Assembly (NCBI GenBank): GCA_002255935.1
Contig: NKIO01000007.1
Span: 20,154 to 84,153 of the forward strand
Source: Comamonadaceae bacterium PBBC2
GTDB lineage: Bacteria > Pseudomonadota > Gammaproteobacteria > Burkholderiales > Burkholderiaceae_C
DNA length: 64,000 nt
Reading direction: 5' to 3'
The notes below the pieces were generated by a model. It was not told where the DNA came from, made no database searches, and saw only the letters and a program-made list of their open reading frames with translations. The position numbers were made by a program, and so were the translations under genes. Every line of letters begins with the position of its first letter. Position 1 is the first letter of the stretch. Positions 63,910 to 64,000 of this stretch are shown piece after piece.

Positions 63910-64000
63910 CGAACCCGGCGATCCTGGAAGTAGCCCATAACGCGCTCAGGATTTTGCTCCAGCATCGCCATATGCTCGTTCGCAGCCTCGCGTAATTTGG
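63897..64000 (-). CDS. C-terminal fragment of an unidentified protein, runs off the window
   Basis: Reverse strand ...KLREAANEHMAMLEQNPERVMGYFQDRRVRYAA*; open to the window edge and overlaps the previous gene tail-to-tail. Confidence 0.45.
   Translation of the reverse strand, partial: KLREAANEHMAMLEQNPERVMGYFQDRRVRYAA

Overview
This 64-kb window looks like a chromosomal segment of a betaproteobacterium, probably Burkholderiales/Comamonadaceae-like (inference from gene content, GC-rich codon usage and repeat type). I saw no rRNA, tRNA or CRISPR. Main blocks: (1) 1-7.1 kb, a peptide/opine-type ABC transporter with two substrate-binding proteins divergent from the permease/ATPase genes. (2) 7.2-14.1 kb, accessory genes: VapBC-like toxin-antitoxin (TA), Uma2, alpha/beta hydrolase, AraC, cupin, GNAT, RDD. 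(3) 14.3-22.8 kb and 26.9-52.8 kb, a large rhamnogalacturonan-I/pectin utilisation locus: tandem-domain CE12-like acetylesterase, PL22-like, TonB receptors, PL11, DUF6250, GH2, GH28, GH35 fused to GH43, CE fused to beta-lactamase, PL26-like, GPH transporter, GH105, and a full L-rhamnose pathway with a DeoR regulator. (4) Inside that locus, at 22.8-26.8 kb, a compositionally distinct cassette: a Nudix/NrtR-like regulator with degenerate Nudix box, divergent across a 50-bp dyad operator from a four-gene operon (PPP phosphatase, PD-(D/E)XK-like protein, small orphan, protein with a macro-domain-like GGGAFGN segment). I propose this as a candidate undescribed NAD/ADP-ribose-linked system. (5) 53-64 kb, two more TA pairs, a 14-repeat RCC1 secreted protein, a GGDEF cyclase, a TonB receptor carrying an in-frame GC-rich repeat plus a His/Asp-rich partner, and a DUF6624-like protein. 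Ten copies of a ~60-bp dispersed repeat (core AGCTGCTCCCGCACTATCCACGG) sit at gene ends and next to all three TA modules. All family calls come from reading protein motifs by eye; no database search was run.
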